From positions 434,001-498,000 of the forward strand of contig JASJOG010000175.1 of NCBI GenBank assembly GCA_030142905.1: a stretch of 64,000 bases of DNA, given 5' to 3'. Source of the DNA: Heliopora coerulea. Taxonomy: Eukaryota; Cnidaria; Anthozoa; Scleralcyonacea; Helioporidae. Positions 24,901-36,251 of the stretch are shown one piece after another; within the stretch, counting starts at the first letter, position 1, and each line of letters begins with the position of its first letter. Made by a program: the position numbers and the translations under genes. The notes under the pieces are model-generated. The model did not search any database and was not told the origin of the DNA. It worked only from the letters and a program-made list of their open reading frames with translations.

Positions 24901-27305
24901 GTGAGTTCATGTTGTTGTTGGTTTATTTTCTTTGAATAGCGAGCGTTGTGGCAACACGAAAAAGCCATTTAATTTACTCCGTTTTCCCTTCTATTTTCTA
25001 TGATTAAACAAGCCAGGTGCGCATAGGACGCTCATAAGCGGCTCATTCAGCCTGCGATCGGGAAATTTTTGCCGTGTTTTCTATTTTCAGGACATCAACC
25101 TGGTGCTGATTTAGGACCTTTGATATCTCCCCAAGCCAAAGAGCGCGTTTGTGCGTTGGTGCAGTCTGGTGCAGACGAAGGTGCCAAGGTTAATGTACAT
25201 TTAATTTTGAAAGTTAAATATTCAACCAACTAACAGTAAAGCGCATTTAGTATCCTGAATTTGCCAACGTCGTTTCCAAACTTCACGTACTTTCCACTAT
25301 CAAGTTGAAGGCCATTGGAAGAACGGTGGCAATGTACAAATGGGCCTTTTTCTGCTGTTTACGTCAAGTTGTCATTGTTATTGATGTCGAGTTGGCTTTC
25401 GTTATTAATGGCCGGTTTACCTTATACATCTGCTGAATACCACTATCAGAATGCCTTTCGAAATCTTGTTTGTAATATTAATCAAAGCAATTGTTTTTCT
25501 ATTCGGTTTGGAAATTCAATGTTTGCATGAAAATAAAAAAACGCAAAGTATTTTTGTAGTAGTATTCACTTTACGTAATGAGGGGAACCTGCCATTTAAG
25601 AAGGGAAAAGATTAGTAGTGAACAAGTGTAAAGGAAGACAAGTAAATGAGGGAAACAAGTGATAACAATCTGAGGAATGAGTCTAGACAGAGTAACGAAC
25701 GCTTAGCTTATGCCAAACTCGAGCACGGAATGTTACCAGAAATCTCGTGTGGTTAAATCGAACATTGTTGCGAGAAAATATCCAAGTCTTTTACGAATTT
25801 CACTCCATATGGCAGACGATTTAGTATTTAGGTTTGGCTGCATAAGACGTAGTTAATGCTTTGATCCTTCTCACTTAGATTGATTTGGATGGCAGAGATA
25901 TCAAAGTTGAAGGATATGAAAATGGCAATTTTGTTGGCCCCACTGTCCTGTCAGATGTCAAGGTTAGTGCATGGCTGGGGAATTTCATCTTTTTATTAGT
26001 AGGTTTCTGTTCCCAGCAGTCGTAATCAGTTTTCGTTTTATTATGCCTTTTTTCTGTAATTTTTTTTTCTATATCATAGTTTTTTTATTTCATTTCCCAT
26101 AAAGCCCCACATGAAGTGCTACCGGGAAGAAATCTTTGGACCAGTACTTCTAACGATGACAGCTGATGATCTTGACGAGGTAGCGTGTACTGATCGTACA
26201 GTAAGCTTACAAAACAAACAAAAATAGACTGGATTTTTTACTGTTATATTATTTCTGATTACTATTGCAGTTAGGATTTGAAATGGTCAAGCTAAGTTTG
26301 TAAACAGCCATCAATGTTCGTGGAACGTGAAGGTCTTTTCTTAGTTTATTACATCTTCTCCACGTTGTTAGGCCGTCGAGATGATCAATAATAACGCTTA
26401 CGGTAACGGCACCGCCATCTTTACCTCGTCTGGTGCTGTAGCGAGAAAATTCCAAAATGATGTGCACGTTGGGCAGGTAAGCCAAGGTCTCCTTTATGTT
26501 CACAACCTGTCATCGTAATAAGGGTTGACTGGCTAATTTTTTGTCGAAACTCTGTATATTGTTGACTGCTGTCAATCTGTCAGTATCTCATTGCTGTTTG
26601 CCTATTAACGAGAGGAGAGAAATCCGTTCTTATCAACTTGAAGTACAATACCTAAGTGTCTTTGAATGATTCATTGTCGCGCTGCAGTTGGTGAAAAGCT
26701 GCGGCTTGCCTTGCGGTCCCCAGCCGCTTTCCTTCATGAGCATTCGTTGGGTGTTTTTCTGTAGATTGGAGTGAACGTTCCCATCCCAGTCGCGTTACCA
26801 ATGTTTTCATTTACTGGCTCGAGAGGCTCATTTCTTGGTTCTGCTCATTTCTATGGAAAGGAGGTTAGATCTCGTTTGTATTTTAAAGTTTGCTGCTCTC
26901 TATGTTTGCTTCTGTTTTCTTTACCTAGGTAAAGAGTCCAAGTCTTGTGCATGTGTAAAGGACTGTTTACACGTGGAATTTTGTGCCTTGCGATTGACAT
27001 CTTGGAGTATGTGTTTAACTGACGAGAGCGGCGAGGACAAATTACAGCGAATCCTAAGCGGATATCTTGCTTCATAGACTGTCACGAGTTTATTACATAC
27101 ACCAGGATGAAAATCGCAAAGTGCAAAGTCGTACGTGAATGGACCTTTACGATGTTGTATGGACATTCTTTGTCACCGTTGACATTTTTCCCATCTCTAC
27201 CAGGGCATTGCATTTTATACTCAAGCTAAAACTATCACCAGCTTGTGGAAAGAAGACGTCAGCGTTGTGCAAAAGACCGCCACAGTGATGCCGACTATGA
27301 GATAA
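17973..27305 (+). CDS. ALDH6A1: Methylmalonate-semialdehyde dehydrogenase (acylating), mitochondrial
   Basis: Exons: 17973-18020, 18692-18730, 18964-19038, 19374-19535, 20226-20304, 21308-21431, then 22166-22196 OR 22225-22255, 22432-22644, 23922-23978, 24513-24572, 24771-24900, 25091-25188, 25879-25962, 26105-26179, 26372-26476, 26765-26863 and 27204-27305. Either isoform is 1,581 bases, 526 residues (human about 535). It converts methylmalonate/malonate semialdehyde plus CoA and NAD+ to propionyl-/acetyl-CoA in valine and pyrimidine breakdown in the matrix. The basic N-terminus ([16 protein letters not shown]) fits a mitochondrial presequence. Motifs: [14 protein letters not shown], oxyanion Asn in PFNFP (residue 178), [21 protein letters not shown], catalytic Cys309 in [18 protein letters not shown] and [13 protein letters not shown]. 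Introns hold two TIR elements and a ribozyme-like relic. AATAAA at 27429-27434. Confidence 0.97.
19146..19246. repeat. Dispersed palindromic GGCTAA-type repeat (ALDH6A1 intron 3)
   Basis: Starts ttaacccattaaggggcaag and ends gcccctcaatgagtca, with tactctggctaaggcc and tttactcatcaagggatgac inside. Same family as 12178-12279. Confidence 0.78.
20334..21210. mobile_element. 877-bp TIR element with 9-bp target duplication (ALDH6A1 intron 5)
   Basis: The left terminus tagtgattgaccgatcat matches the reverse complement of the right terminus (atgatcggtcaatcaca) over about 17 bases. It is flanked by direct repeats acttgtgtt at 20325-20333 and 21211-21219. The interior keeps an inverted trend near both ends (cggaatcgg / aatcggacc) but has no transposase. 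The 8-10 base duplication length fits hAT- or Mutator-type mobilisation; superfamily not assigned. Confidence 0.85.
21663..21708 (-). ncRNA. Degenerate type I hammerhead ribozyme relic
   Basis: On the minus strand the stem I strands ACTACA and TGTAGT and the core CTGATGA are kept. The second core box reads AAAA instead of GAAA (G12 lost), and stem II has a C-C clash. Stem III is ATGG-CT-CCAT, changed from the intact copy at 50869-50914 by paired substitution. Cleavage is predicted to be abolished. It sits between (TA)n runs in ALDH6A1 intron 6, antisense to the gene. Confidence 0.7.
21838..21966. repeat. (TA)n and (TTG)n microsatellites
   Basis: A roughly 40-base (ta)n run near 21845-21882 and a roughly 35-base (ttg)n run at 21931-21965, flanking the debris of the ribozyme-bearing element. 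Confidence 0.9.
22166..22196 (+). CDS. ALDH6A1: ALDH6A1 alternative exon 7a
   Basis: 31 bases after acceptor ttttttctgtcttag and before donor gtgagt. With the CC left by exon 6 it encodes [11 protein letters not shown] (residues 176-186), the canonical MMSDH sequence including the oxyanion-hole Asn178. It is homologous to exon 7b, only 28 bases downstream. Confidence 0.95.
22225..22255 (+). CDS. ALDH6A1: ALDH6A1 alternative exon 7b (tandem duplicate of 7a)
   Basis: 31 bases after acceptor tttgtttttattttcag and before donor gtgagt. With CC from exon 6 it encodes [11 protein letters not shown]. It matches exon 7a at 21 of 31 bases and 9 of 11 residues; six of the eight changed codons are synonymous, which suggests selection on the protein. 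Read after exon 7a it would be ATT TAA, an immediate stop. The 28-base gap is too short for an intron, so the two exons should be mutually exclusive. Confidence 0.88.
23029..23878. mobile_element. 850-bp TIR element with 5-bp target duplication (ALDH6A1 intron 8)
   Basis: The left end cagggaccgcggagc and right end gctccgcggtccctg are exact reverse complements, flanked by tttca on both sides. The left end continues into a G/C-rich block (gggggctaggggggctgttg) and the right into the complementary-type gccccccaaaat. No complete transposase ORF is seen. Superfamily not assigned. Confidence 0.85.
24096..24170. repeat. (ATTA)n low-complexity block
   Basis: Runs of taattaat and attaat, flanked on both sides by the direct repeat atatgactacagtattacaa. 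Lies in ALDH6A1 intron 9. Confidence 0.85.
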
Positions 27306-30300
27306 TGGAGTAAGTTTAAGACAGTGTACCAAAATTCGAAACATTCGCCATTGCTTCTATATTGCATCTTTTGTCCGAAACCCAAAACATCACTATTAGA
27401 GTAATATAGAGTGGACTAATATGTGCGAAATAAAGGGCGGGAAGAACAGATGCATTGAGAAATATCGGGAAACTAGTGTCAAAGCAAAGTTCTCTTAGCT
27501 TTGCAGAATTTTCAATAAATTTGCATCTTCTAACGGGGGGCATAGTGATTGGTAGTGGATGGACTATTTGTGGTAAAGTAAGGACATTGTAGTTTGAAGC
27601 CGGGAGAATCTGTTCGGGTTGGCGAAAATTTATCGTCCAAGATGTAGTGTAGTCGTGTAAAAAAACTCTTAGTGGCTGAAGTAAAGAGGTACTCAGCGGC
27701 GGTCATCTTCAGACTCGATTGAGGATCTCCCGGTGAGGCTGTCTAAACTACAGTTCATTTATACTATTTATATGGACTCAGGCGATAGGGTTACCCTACC
27801 CCTCCGAGACAATTCTATCGACTGTTTACATGGGAAAAGTGCCGTAATAATCATGTTGGGATTTACCCTAAAGTGTAAAGATGGCGAATCACGTGCTCAA
27901 GTCCGTGATAATGTTATCTATCTTTTCGAGTGTTATGGTCGTTATTTCGACAATAACTGAAATAATAGTAGCAAAAACCACGCAGAGGCAAACTCAACAG
28001 GATGTCCTTGCTGGACAGGCTGTCAAAGCAAAATCCATTCGTGACACTAAACGAATTTCGTATGCTTTACTTCATACGTAACTCGGGTGGCCGCGTCAAG
28101 TCGTTCACATGGTTGAAACTTGTCTGGACCTGAAGGGTTACACTGTCTCGTAAGGAGGGTGACCCTACTACATCGGTAACCCTACTTACCGAGGCAAGCG
28201 AAGACCTCTGCATAGAAACACTTGCGGAAGAGTTCAAATAATATTGTCGTGAATGTAACTCAGCCAGGGTAGCGCGAGGGGGAAGGAAACCTTTCACCCT
28301 AGTCAATATAAACGGCCTCTAAGAGTCTTTAAGACTACACTAACTTGGATACTACACGGACTTTCTGTGTTTTGATGTAGCAAAAGTATTTTGCGTTGCG
28401 ATAGTTTTATGGTAATACCAGCCCATGCGAAGGAAGTACGAGAGACAAATGTGTTCATATGTGCCGAACAATGTCCCATATTTAAACATATTTTAACAAG
28501 GTGATCCGTCAACCATAACGTACCGTTACGTACTGTATTGGTACTTGAGCATGACCCCATTGGGTTAACTGACGACACAAGAAAAAGAATTTTTCATTGT
28601 TTTCTTTTCTGTTCTAAACTTTGGCTGAAGCTTGTACCGCATCCTTTTGCCGATACTTAACTTTGGTTCTCGTCTCTTAAAGGAAATCTATTCACTTGTC
28701 CCCTCGCTTGCTATAAATGTTCGTACGTAAAAAGTGACATGATTAACGTCAAATTTTATAACATCAAACGTTATCATTTTCTTTGGCCGAATATCTCCAA
28801 TCCTCACTGAATGTCCGAGGCATTTTTTTTTCGAGCACCAGAAGTTCGTCTAGTTGTACCCATCCTGCCTTCTGCTCTTAGTAATGATTTAAAAGTAGAA
28901 TAATGCTTTTGGTAATGATTTGGAAGAAGAATGATGCATAGCTAAACTTGAATGACGTTGGAAGCAGCTTGAAATTTCCGGGAACTACCGAAACATGCAA
29001 GAGGAAATATTGACGTTTCGAGACGAAGGGTCTTTGCGCGAAACGTCTGTATTCTCTCTCGCAAGTTTCGGCAGTTCGCTGCACCTTTAGAGTTTTTATA
29101 CTTCCGCTCTTGGCTCTATCAATTTCGATGTTCCAGAGGAATCCGTGACTGAAACAGGTGATTGCAATAGAAATGCGACCCCGCCTGTTGTGAGCCTAAA
29201 TACATATAGGAAACTATACATACTAACATACCCACGCATAGATATATTTATATATATATATGCGCGCGTGTGTGTGTTAGGAACAATGTGGCAGTTAATG
29301 AACCAGGTGGAAATAGTTTGATGATAACTAAAAATTGGAGTTCGGCCAAGTACTAATATGCGTAGCACAGCCGTACTGCAGTTATGTGGAGTTTAACATA
29401 AACATTTCGTGGCATCGTACAACATCCTTCGTTACGGAAATGTTAGTTAGGAAAGTATTTATATTTCATGCAAGATGGACAACCAACGGAATTACAAATG
29501 TACTAAAAATAAGCCATGGTCTTGATCAGGAAGTCCAGAAGAGAGACAGTGGATGGGAGCAGATATTCGGAAGCCTTCTCCGACACGCTCGCACATCTCA
29601 AGTTGCTGGGGAAAACTGATCTTGACCGGCAGAATTTTGAGCGATGTCTCTCATATTTTACATTACTGTCGTGATAGTGGACACCGTTACTCGATGCCCT
29701 GAGGATTTCGTCGTCTCAATCTTTTCCACCACCAGTTTCGACCTTTGTCTACGACAAAGTTTCCTTTAACCTTCTCTTTGTAAATCTTTCACTGTGTTGT
29801 TCTCATTAAGCTAAAATTACGTGTTGGAGGTAGTGTTTTACAGCGGTTCCAACCTTTCCCATGTCAACTGCTGGCCCAGCATAATTCACTATTATAAAAT
29901 CCTACTATCATTAAATTTACTTTAAATTAAGAACCTATTAAAATCATTAATTTAAAAAATTAGTAAATTAGTAATTAACTGGGAATCTGAAATGCCTTGA
30001 AATGTTTACGCTGGAAGTTCAGTTGAACGGTACTCTAGGGGAACAGTTCCCCTCTATTAACTATGTTTTGTTACTCAAAAATGGACTAAAGCCCTGGCCA
30101 AACGCTTTCAACATTTTATTCAACATCGTTCGTCATTGTTGCATGCAATTTACCTTGAGCAAATAACCTTGCAAGGCAATTTGCTCAGCTGATTCCTCTC
30201 GTGCGAGGCGGGCTTTAGGATTGGAGTTATCAACTGGAAAGGTCGTCCAGGATCCAGCAAGGCACGTTTCATGCTTAACAAAATATTGTCCTTGATGCCG

Positions 30301-33300
30301 TGTGGGGTATAAGCCGTTTGGATTGACATGAATAATTCTCTTTTTCACTACTTAAACTTTGACGCAAGTTATGTGATGCGTGTAAGCGATATCCAGTCAA
30401 CAGTTGCCTGACCCTTAGCCTCCTAGTGTGAGTCGAACGTCCATTTCCGACTTACCGAAGAGGAACGTTGAGGAGCTCGACTTTCTCCAACACTACTCTA
30501 TTTTCTGTCACGGCAGGTAAGATTTTGTGTTCACACGTCCCATCATTGTCACTCCTGCAGTATCGGTTAGTCAGTTGGGAATTGCGGTGCTGGTCTTGAC
30601 AAAGTTACTTGTTGGGCCGTCGAACGCGCTTGGACAGAACAAGCCATGGCAATGTAACTTTTAGCTCATTGACATACTTACACTCAACAATGACGTATAA
30701 AAACCTCCTGAACTTGTCACTCTTCAATGTGCTGAAAGCGTTGACCTTGGTGGACCGACTATCTAATCAACTTCGTTGCCTAATGTAAACAACCACATTC
30801 CGTTTTAAGAAAGTGAGAAATCACCTACGAGCGATCGAGCGCCTGCGATCGATCTGTTCGGCCAAAAGTGGTTGCATGACTACATTGTATTTAGACTACC
30901 ACGTGATGGGCCGCTCACCCCCCTTGGAGGAAAATCCAGGCATTACGTCGCAGCACGGTCCTTGACTGCTCGGCCCTTTCCGGCATGGTTTTGCTTCCGG
31001 TGGATCTGATGTGCGTCCTAGTTCTGCGAAGGCAATTCATAATTTAGTTGCAACAACTAATGTCCCGTAGCTGGAGACTTGCATGGTGCTAGCCAAGTAA
31101 CGCTCATAAACAGCTAAATGATATACTGCCTTAGTTTACTGTATTTCACCTTGCCCATAACTCGTGGCATCGATATGAACAGGCACATAACTCATGCGTA
31201 TTTTGGCAATGTGGATGTGCAGTCAAGCTTTAAGCAACGTAATTTCAGAATAAGAACTTCTTGTTGAAGAGAAAATTAGCTCATTGTTCTACATATTCGG
31301 AAAATTTATTCAGAGTTACTTATTGAGATTCATGGCTATGTCAAAGACCTAATAGCAACTGCAATAACTTAGCTGAATGAATACTAATTTCGTTACGTGA
31401 AAAATCTTAGAATCTGTAACAAGTATTTACTAACTGGTAAGGCCCAAGCCTCCTAACCGTCACGCTATTTGTCGTCGTGTGACGTCATCGTCCAAATGGG
31501 AGTTGCACTTTGTCTGTCGGAACCTTTTATTTCGAAACCAGGCTTTTTATGTTTTTCATCCAGAACTTTCAGTCGTTATCAATAGTTCAAATGTAACTTC
31601 GGCTTTATCAATAGGTTTACAAGAAAGAAATGTCTTGGGGTTGGGTTAACTGGGACATGCCGTATCAACTGACCAAGAAGTTTGCGAGGTAACATAATAT
31701 GCACAGTCCGCAAGAATTATGAAGGGTGGATTAAAAAGCTAAGTTATCCTATGCGTTAATTTATGCTATATACTTAGGGCCGTTTTATGCAGGGAGGTGG
31801 AAGGGTAACCTCCCGCAATTATCGGCAGGTTAGTCGATAGAACGGTAAGCCGGTAGGGAAAGCCTTAACGCTGTCCGTAAAATTTAGTGAAGAACCATTA
31901 TCTTTGGTTGGTAAAGCACGTTGGCTTGGTAGGAAATATGAGCTTACCGGTTGTGAGAGCGCCCGCCCCCCCGATCGCGGTTTGTCAATGCAAACTCTCT
32001 TTGTTTCCTTGTCATCTGAAGTATCACCCACCCAACGAAAAGACTAGAAGAACCTTCACCCGAAAATGTCGGGCAGACAATCAGTTCAAGTTTCTCTTTA
32101 AAGGGGCTCCTACAGTTAACTATTTTGAACAGAAGTTGAAATTTCAACCACCTAAAACGTCTCCATGTAACAATTAGAGAATTTATATCTTCATTACTTT
32201 TTCTTGAATTTGATCTCTAGCTTAGCTGCTACAGTAGCAGTGGATAAGCGAGAGTTGATGCGTATAAAAATAGTTTACCGTTTGGAAGTTGCAATCGACG
32301 TCCAATTTTCTAGCGTGTTCTATTTTGTAGGTATCCATGTTTAAGGAGAAACCGCCCACTTCATTCCGTGAATACAATTAACCGGTTCGAAACAATGGCA
32401 AGGTTTTAACTTGAGGTCAAGAAAAAAAAAAATATCTCAAGCAGTTATCATGTAAACTAAGCAGTCATCCGTAATAGCAGGTATTTTCTCCAAACGTCAT
32501 TGTGGTCGGGAATGATATACGAAACTTAATGCTGAGATTCAGTATTAAGTAGACAGTTGCTACCGCCAGTGTACAGTTCTGAACTTCGCTAGACATACAA
32601 GATATCCCCACGTAATTAAGTTAGTCACGAAATGTTTTAAGTACCTAAACAGTTCAACCTGGTAACAATCCACTTCTTTGAGTTCTGTTTGTGGGGGGCT
32701 ACAGTTGATGTGCAGCCGCTCCCCTAACAATGACGTAAAGGTTACGTCAACGATAATACAGTACAAATAATGGAGATGTTTATCGAAAATTAAATGGATC
32801 AGAGCTAACTGTATTGGCCGTCGGTTCATTTTAGCGTGAGGAAGAAAATTTAGTATCAAAGATCAGACCAAACTGTTTCAAGCAATACACCATCACTTAA
32901 TAAAAGCTAGACTGAATCTTGGACACTTTTCTAATCGATTGTACCAGGTGAGTGTGGTCAAAGTAATTCCGATAAAATGATTGTTTTCGTGTTTTCATTA
33001 ACGTCGCACTTAATGAAATTTACACAGCCAGACACGGAATGCATGCCGCGCAATATTTGGTTACAGCTGTACATGAGATAGTTGACGCGTTGAGTATTAT
33101 GGAATTTAACTTCTTGTTTGAAGTTTGAGATTACAAATTATGACAATGCAGTTCGAGTACTGGTACGGCCATACTGGCCGAACCTGTAGTTCGATAAAAT
33201 GATTGAATACTAAACACTGTTGGATCCATATTGTTCGGTTGCCATACATTCTTAGACCACATTTGATTGACGCGATTTTGTTTGGTCGAACGTTGGATGA

Positions 33301-33620
33301 AGTTTGATAGTTTATCATCCTATTTCAACGATGTTGAATGGTTCTTTTCCCTACAGCATTTTCATCGCACTAACAACAGTTTTCAACTGTTGGGTTGGGA
33401 TTAAACCGAGGAAACGTCTTCTTGACCGCAACTGGAATTCAATTTCGTGACTTAATAATAACGATAACTATATCGCGAGTCGTGATCAAAAATAAAAGTG
33501 ATAGAACGGTTAAAAAAAACGCTAGTCACGTTTTTTAACTTTTCAACTCTCAATTTAATGTTAAAAAAACCGAAACTCAAGTATCAAATTTAGATGATAT
33601 TTTTAAATACTTAGGAAAAC
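27306..33620. other. Gene-poor interval
   Basis: About 6.3 kb with no exon chain I can support. It holds the ALDH6A1 3'UTR (AATAAA 27429-27434), a palindrome at 28978-29076 and a short (ta)/(tg) stretch at 29238-29280. Open frames there are short, lack family resemblance and have no matching splice sites. A 66-codon frame at 27881-28081 starts with a hydrophobic stretch but is otherwise unsupported. Confidence 0.55.
28978..29076. repeat. Palindromic repeat containing GACGTTTCGAG core
   Basis: The left arm (gaactaccgaaac...gacgtttcgagacgaaggg) pairs with the right arm (tctttgcgcgaaacgtc...gtttcggcagttc). Half-copies of the same sequence occur at about 54020-54180, 60595-60705 and 63890-64000. 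No ORF. Confidence 0.75.
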
Positions 33621-34286
33621 ATGAATTCACCCTTCGAAACGTCCTTTAGCCATGAATGTTTCATAACCGATGGTAACGTTTCCCGCTTTTCATTAGATAT
33701 CACAAGTGGTAGATGGTTAGAAATGGGGCCTGTAAATGCTGGAGAAAGCTTCATCGATGATTTCCTTGCTGCACAACCATTTTACCAAACGGATCAATCG
33801 ATGGTAATGCCCAATATCGACGGAACGGTAACCATGCCAGGGATTGAACCTTTTGCCAAGCTTGTTCCTCAGTCCAACGAAAAAGTGAGCTTGCAACGCA
33901 GGCTTTCGGCTTTGCTGGGTTACGAAGAATTAGAATTTATGGAAGCTGACGAGGAGGAGACGATGCAAATATGCAATCTCAACGAAAGTGTTCTGAGATT
34001 GGAAGAACTTGTTCATAAGAAAGGAATGACTCTTGAGTTAAACAACGACGGTATTGACAGCCTCCGTGATCTGTATCAAGAACTTTTTGGGCTAAACACC
34101 AGGACAAACATGACCTCAGAGCGAAGAACATCCTGGTTACCTGGTCGCAAATTTTCAGGTCTCAAGTCGGAGGATGTGGAGATGCTTGATGAACGAAAAC
34201 TAACCCAGCTTGTCCACGAATTTGGTTTGGAAAAGGTCCGGGAACTCCCTGTACTTAAAATGGAAGCAATAAAAAACTATTTGTAA
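33621..34286 (+). CDS. Intronless protein of unknown function (221 aa)
   Basis: A single uninterrupted frame from ATG 33621 to TAA, with tandem AATAAA signals at 34359-34369 about 75 bases after the stop; this supports a real short transcript. I do not recognise the family. The N-terminal half is acidic and Phe/Met-rich without Cys clusters. Residues roughly 85-125 have an RRLSALLGYEELEFMEADEE acidic segment. Residues roughly 125-155 form a Leu-rich, probably helical region (VLRLEELVHKKGMTLEL, DSLRDLYQELFGL). The C-terminal 60 residues are charged (RKLTQLVHEFGLEKVRELPV). No signal peptide or membrane segment, so a soluble protein is inferred. It could be a lineage-restricted gene or the single coding exon of a longer transcript. 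Immediately downstream is a Tc1 relic, unrelated in composition. Confidence 0.6.
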   Translation: MNSPFETSFSHECFITDGNVSRFSLDITSGRWLEMGPVNAGESFIDDFLAAQPFYQTDQSMVMPNIDGTVTMPGIEPFAKLVPQSNEKVSLQRRLSALLGYEELEFMEADEEETMQICNLNESVLRLEELVHKKGMTLELNNDGIDSLRDLYQELFGLNTRTNMTSERRTSWLPGRKFSGLKSEDVEMLDERKLTQLVHEFGLEKVRELPVLKMEAIKNYL

Positions 34287-34609
34287 GTTTAGTATTTCTG
34301 TAAATCAAGAAGTATGTCACATTGGAAAAAAAAATTAGCTGCAGATTGGTTGTTTATAAATAAAATAAATATCTTGCATTACAGCCAGAACTTGATTCTT
34401 TTCATGTAGGACGACACAACGGCTCATTATGTTGTGTGTCATTATTACGATATGTACTATTTGGCGAATAGATTGGATAGATTGAGATGTGTCCCATAAT
34501 ATTTGTAGAGATATTCTGTTTTTAAAGTATTTTATAGCTTACGATAAATGAATTTCAAGTCTTAGAAGAAAGGGTTGTTGGCCTGTCACAAATTGGAAGA
34601 TACGGAATA

Positions 34610-35654
34610 ATGAGTCCAAAGAGAAGAATCAGTTTAGAGGATCGAGGAAAAATGCTGGCATTATCCGAAGAAGGCTACACACAACGTGAAATTGCTGCTC
34701 GTGTGGGTTGTACTCAAAGCAGTGTCAGTTACTCAAAGCAGTATCAGTGAAATCCTCAAGAAGAAGAGACTCACTTGTAGTGTGAAAAATGGCAAGATCG
34801 CTGGACGGAAACAAAAAACATCTGAGAGGGAGGAAAGGCTCATGATAAGGAAAAGCAAGTCAAATCGCTACAAGACTGCACCGCAAGTAAAAGCTGAGAT
34901 GCTAATTGAACATGGTGTCAATATCTCGGTTTCCACAACCCAAAGAAGGCTTAGAGAGGCTGGTCTATAGGGCTGCAAGCCCAGAAAGAAGCTTAGGCTT
35001 ACTGCTCGCCATAAGAAGTCTCGATGACAGTTTGCACAAGCACACAAAGATTAGACGGCTGAACAGTGGTCCCAAGTTATCTTCAGCGATGAATCAAGGT
35101 TTCTTCTTCATAGGAGTGATGGGCGTGTGTATGTCAGAAGAATGGCTGGCGAAGAACTAAAGGAAAGCTGCATTCAGACAACTGTCAGACATGGAGGTGG
35201 TGGCATCATGGTATGGGGCTGCATCAATGCAAGAAGTGTTGGCTGTCTTTCTAAGATAGATGGAAAGCTCAATGGAGAACGATACATTGATCTCCTGGAA
35301 AATTCGCTTATTCCAATCACACGTATGCTAACCATGCCAGATGGTTGGATATTCCAGCATGACAATGCAACTTGTCACACCTCCCGCCTTGTCAAAGGAT
35401 GGTTTAAGCAAGAGGGCATAACTTTTATGGAATGGCCAGCACAGTCACCTCATCTCAACCCTATTGAGAATCTATGGGACCAACTTAAGACAATGGTCCA
35501 AGAGCAAAACCCTACCAATGTCACAGAACTTTGGAGTGCTGTAAAGGCTGCATGGCAAGGCTTTCCATTAGATAAGTTAATTATTTTAATAAGTAGCATG
35601 CTTCGAAGGTGTAAAGCAGTGATTAAAGCTCGTGGAGGAGCCACTGAATATTAA
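34610..35654 (+). pseudogene. Tc1/mariner-family transposase, inactivated
   Basis: It starts MSPKRRISLEDRGKMLALSE, followed by a helix-turn-helix (YTQREIAARVGCTQSSVS). A 19-base tandem duplication near 34715-34752 then shifts the frame. The rest continues in one frame: second DNA-binding region (RYKTAPQVKAEML), catalytic Asp in IFSDESRF, second Asp in WIFQHDNATCHTS and Glu in SPHLNPIENLWDQL, a DDE layout with the spacing usual for Tc1 elements. Three in-frame stops interrupt the middle (one at the codon after GL near 34966, two where Trp is expected). The protein is therefore dead. Terminal inverted repeats were not found by eye. Confidence 0.9.
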
Positions 35655-36251
35655 GATTTGTTTTCTGTTTGTTTTCTGTGTAATTACTAGTCATGATAAG
35701 ATTTGTTACAATGTTTATGACGTCACCATCTTTAGCTTCTGTGTGATCGATTCTTTTTGCCCGCCAGTGTACTTACGCCTGGACCTGGATCAAACGTGGA
35801 CCTTTCGTGCTGTACGTTTGCGTCGATTAAGTCCGTGTGATTATATTTGGATTGATGAACGCGTCTGATATGAAATGTGCAGGCGGAACTACGACTGAAG
35901 ATCGCCTTTGTGTTTAAACGTCTACCTTTTCATAAGTTTGTGCCCCGTACTAGACTATATGGCAACCAAAACAAATACAATATTTTGACAAACCCATATA
36001 TAAAAAGACTTTTTGACATTAGCACTTAAAATGCTATTTCAGTAACATCGAGACTAATTTTGTTTACCATATTCCACTTAAAATTCTCCCTACATGTCCC
36101 CGAGATATTTTTAATGGAACGAAATTGTAAATCTACATACCCATCATGCCTTTGGCTCCTGGTTTTACCATTTTCCTTGTACAAGCGACAACCTTAATTG
36201 AATTAGGTGTGCTACTTAACTGATGTAATATACCTATATACACCAGACGAC

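Noticed and set aside
27881..28081. 66-codon frame with hydrophobic N-terminus
   Set aside because: Could encode a small membrane peptide, but no polyadenylation or splice evidence and no recognisable family; kept only as a note in the gene-poor interval.
30133..30348. 71-codon minus-strand frame
   Set aside because: Within chance length for AT-moderate DNA, and no motif recognised.
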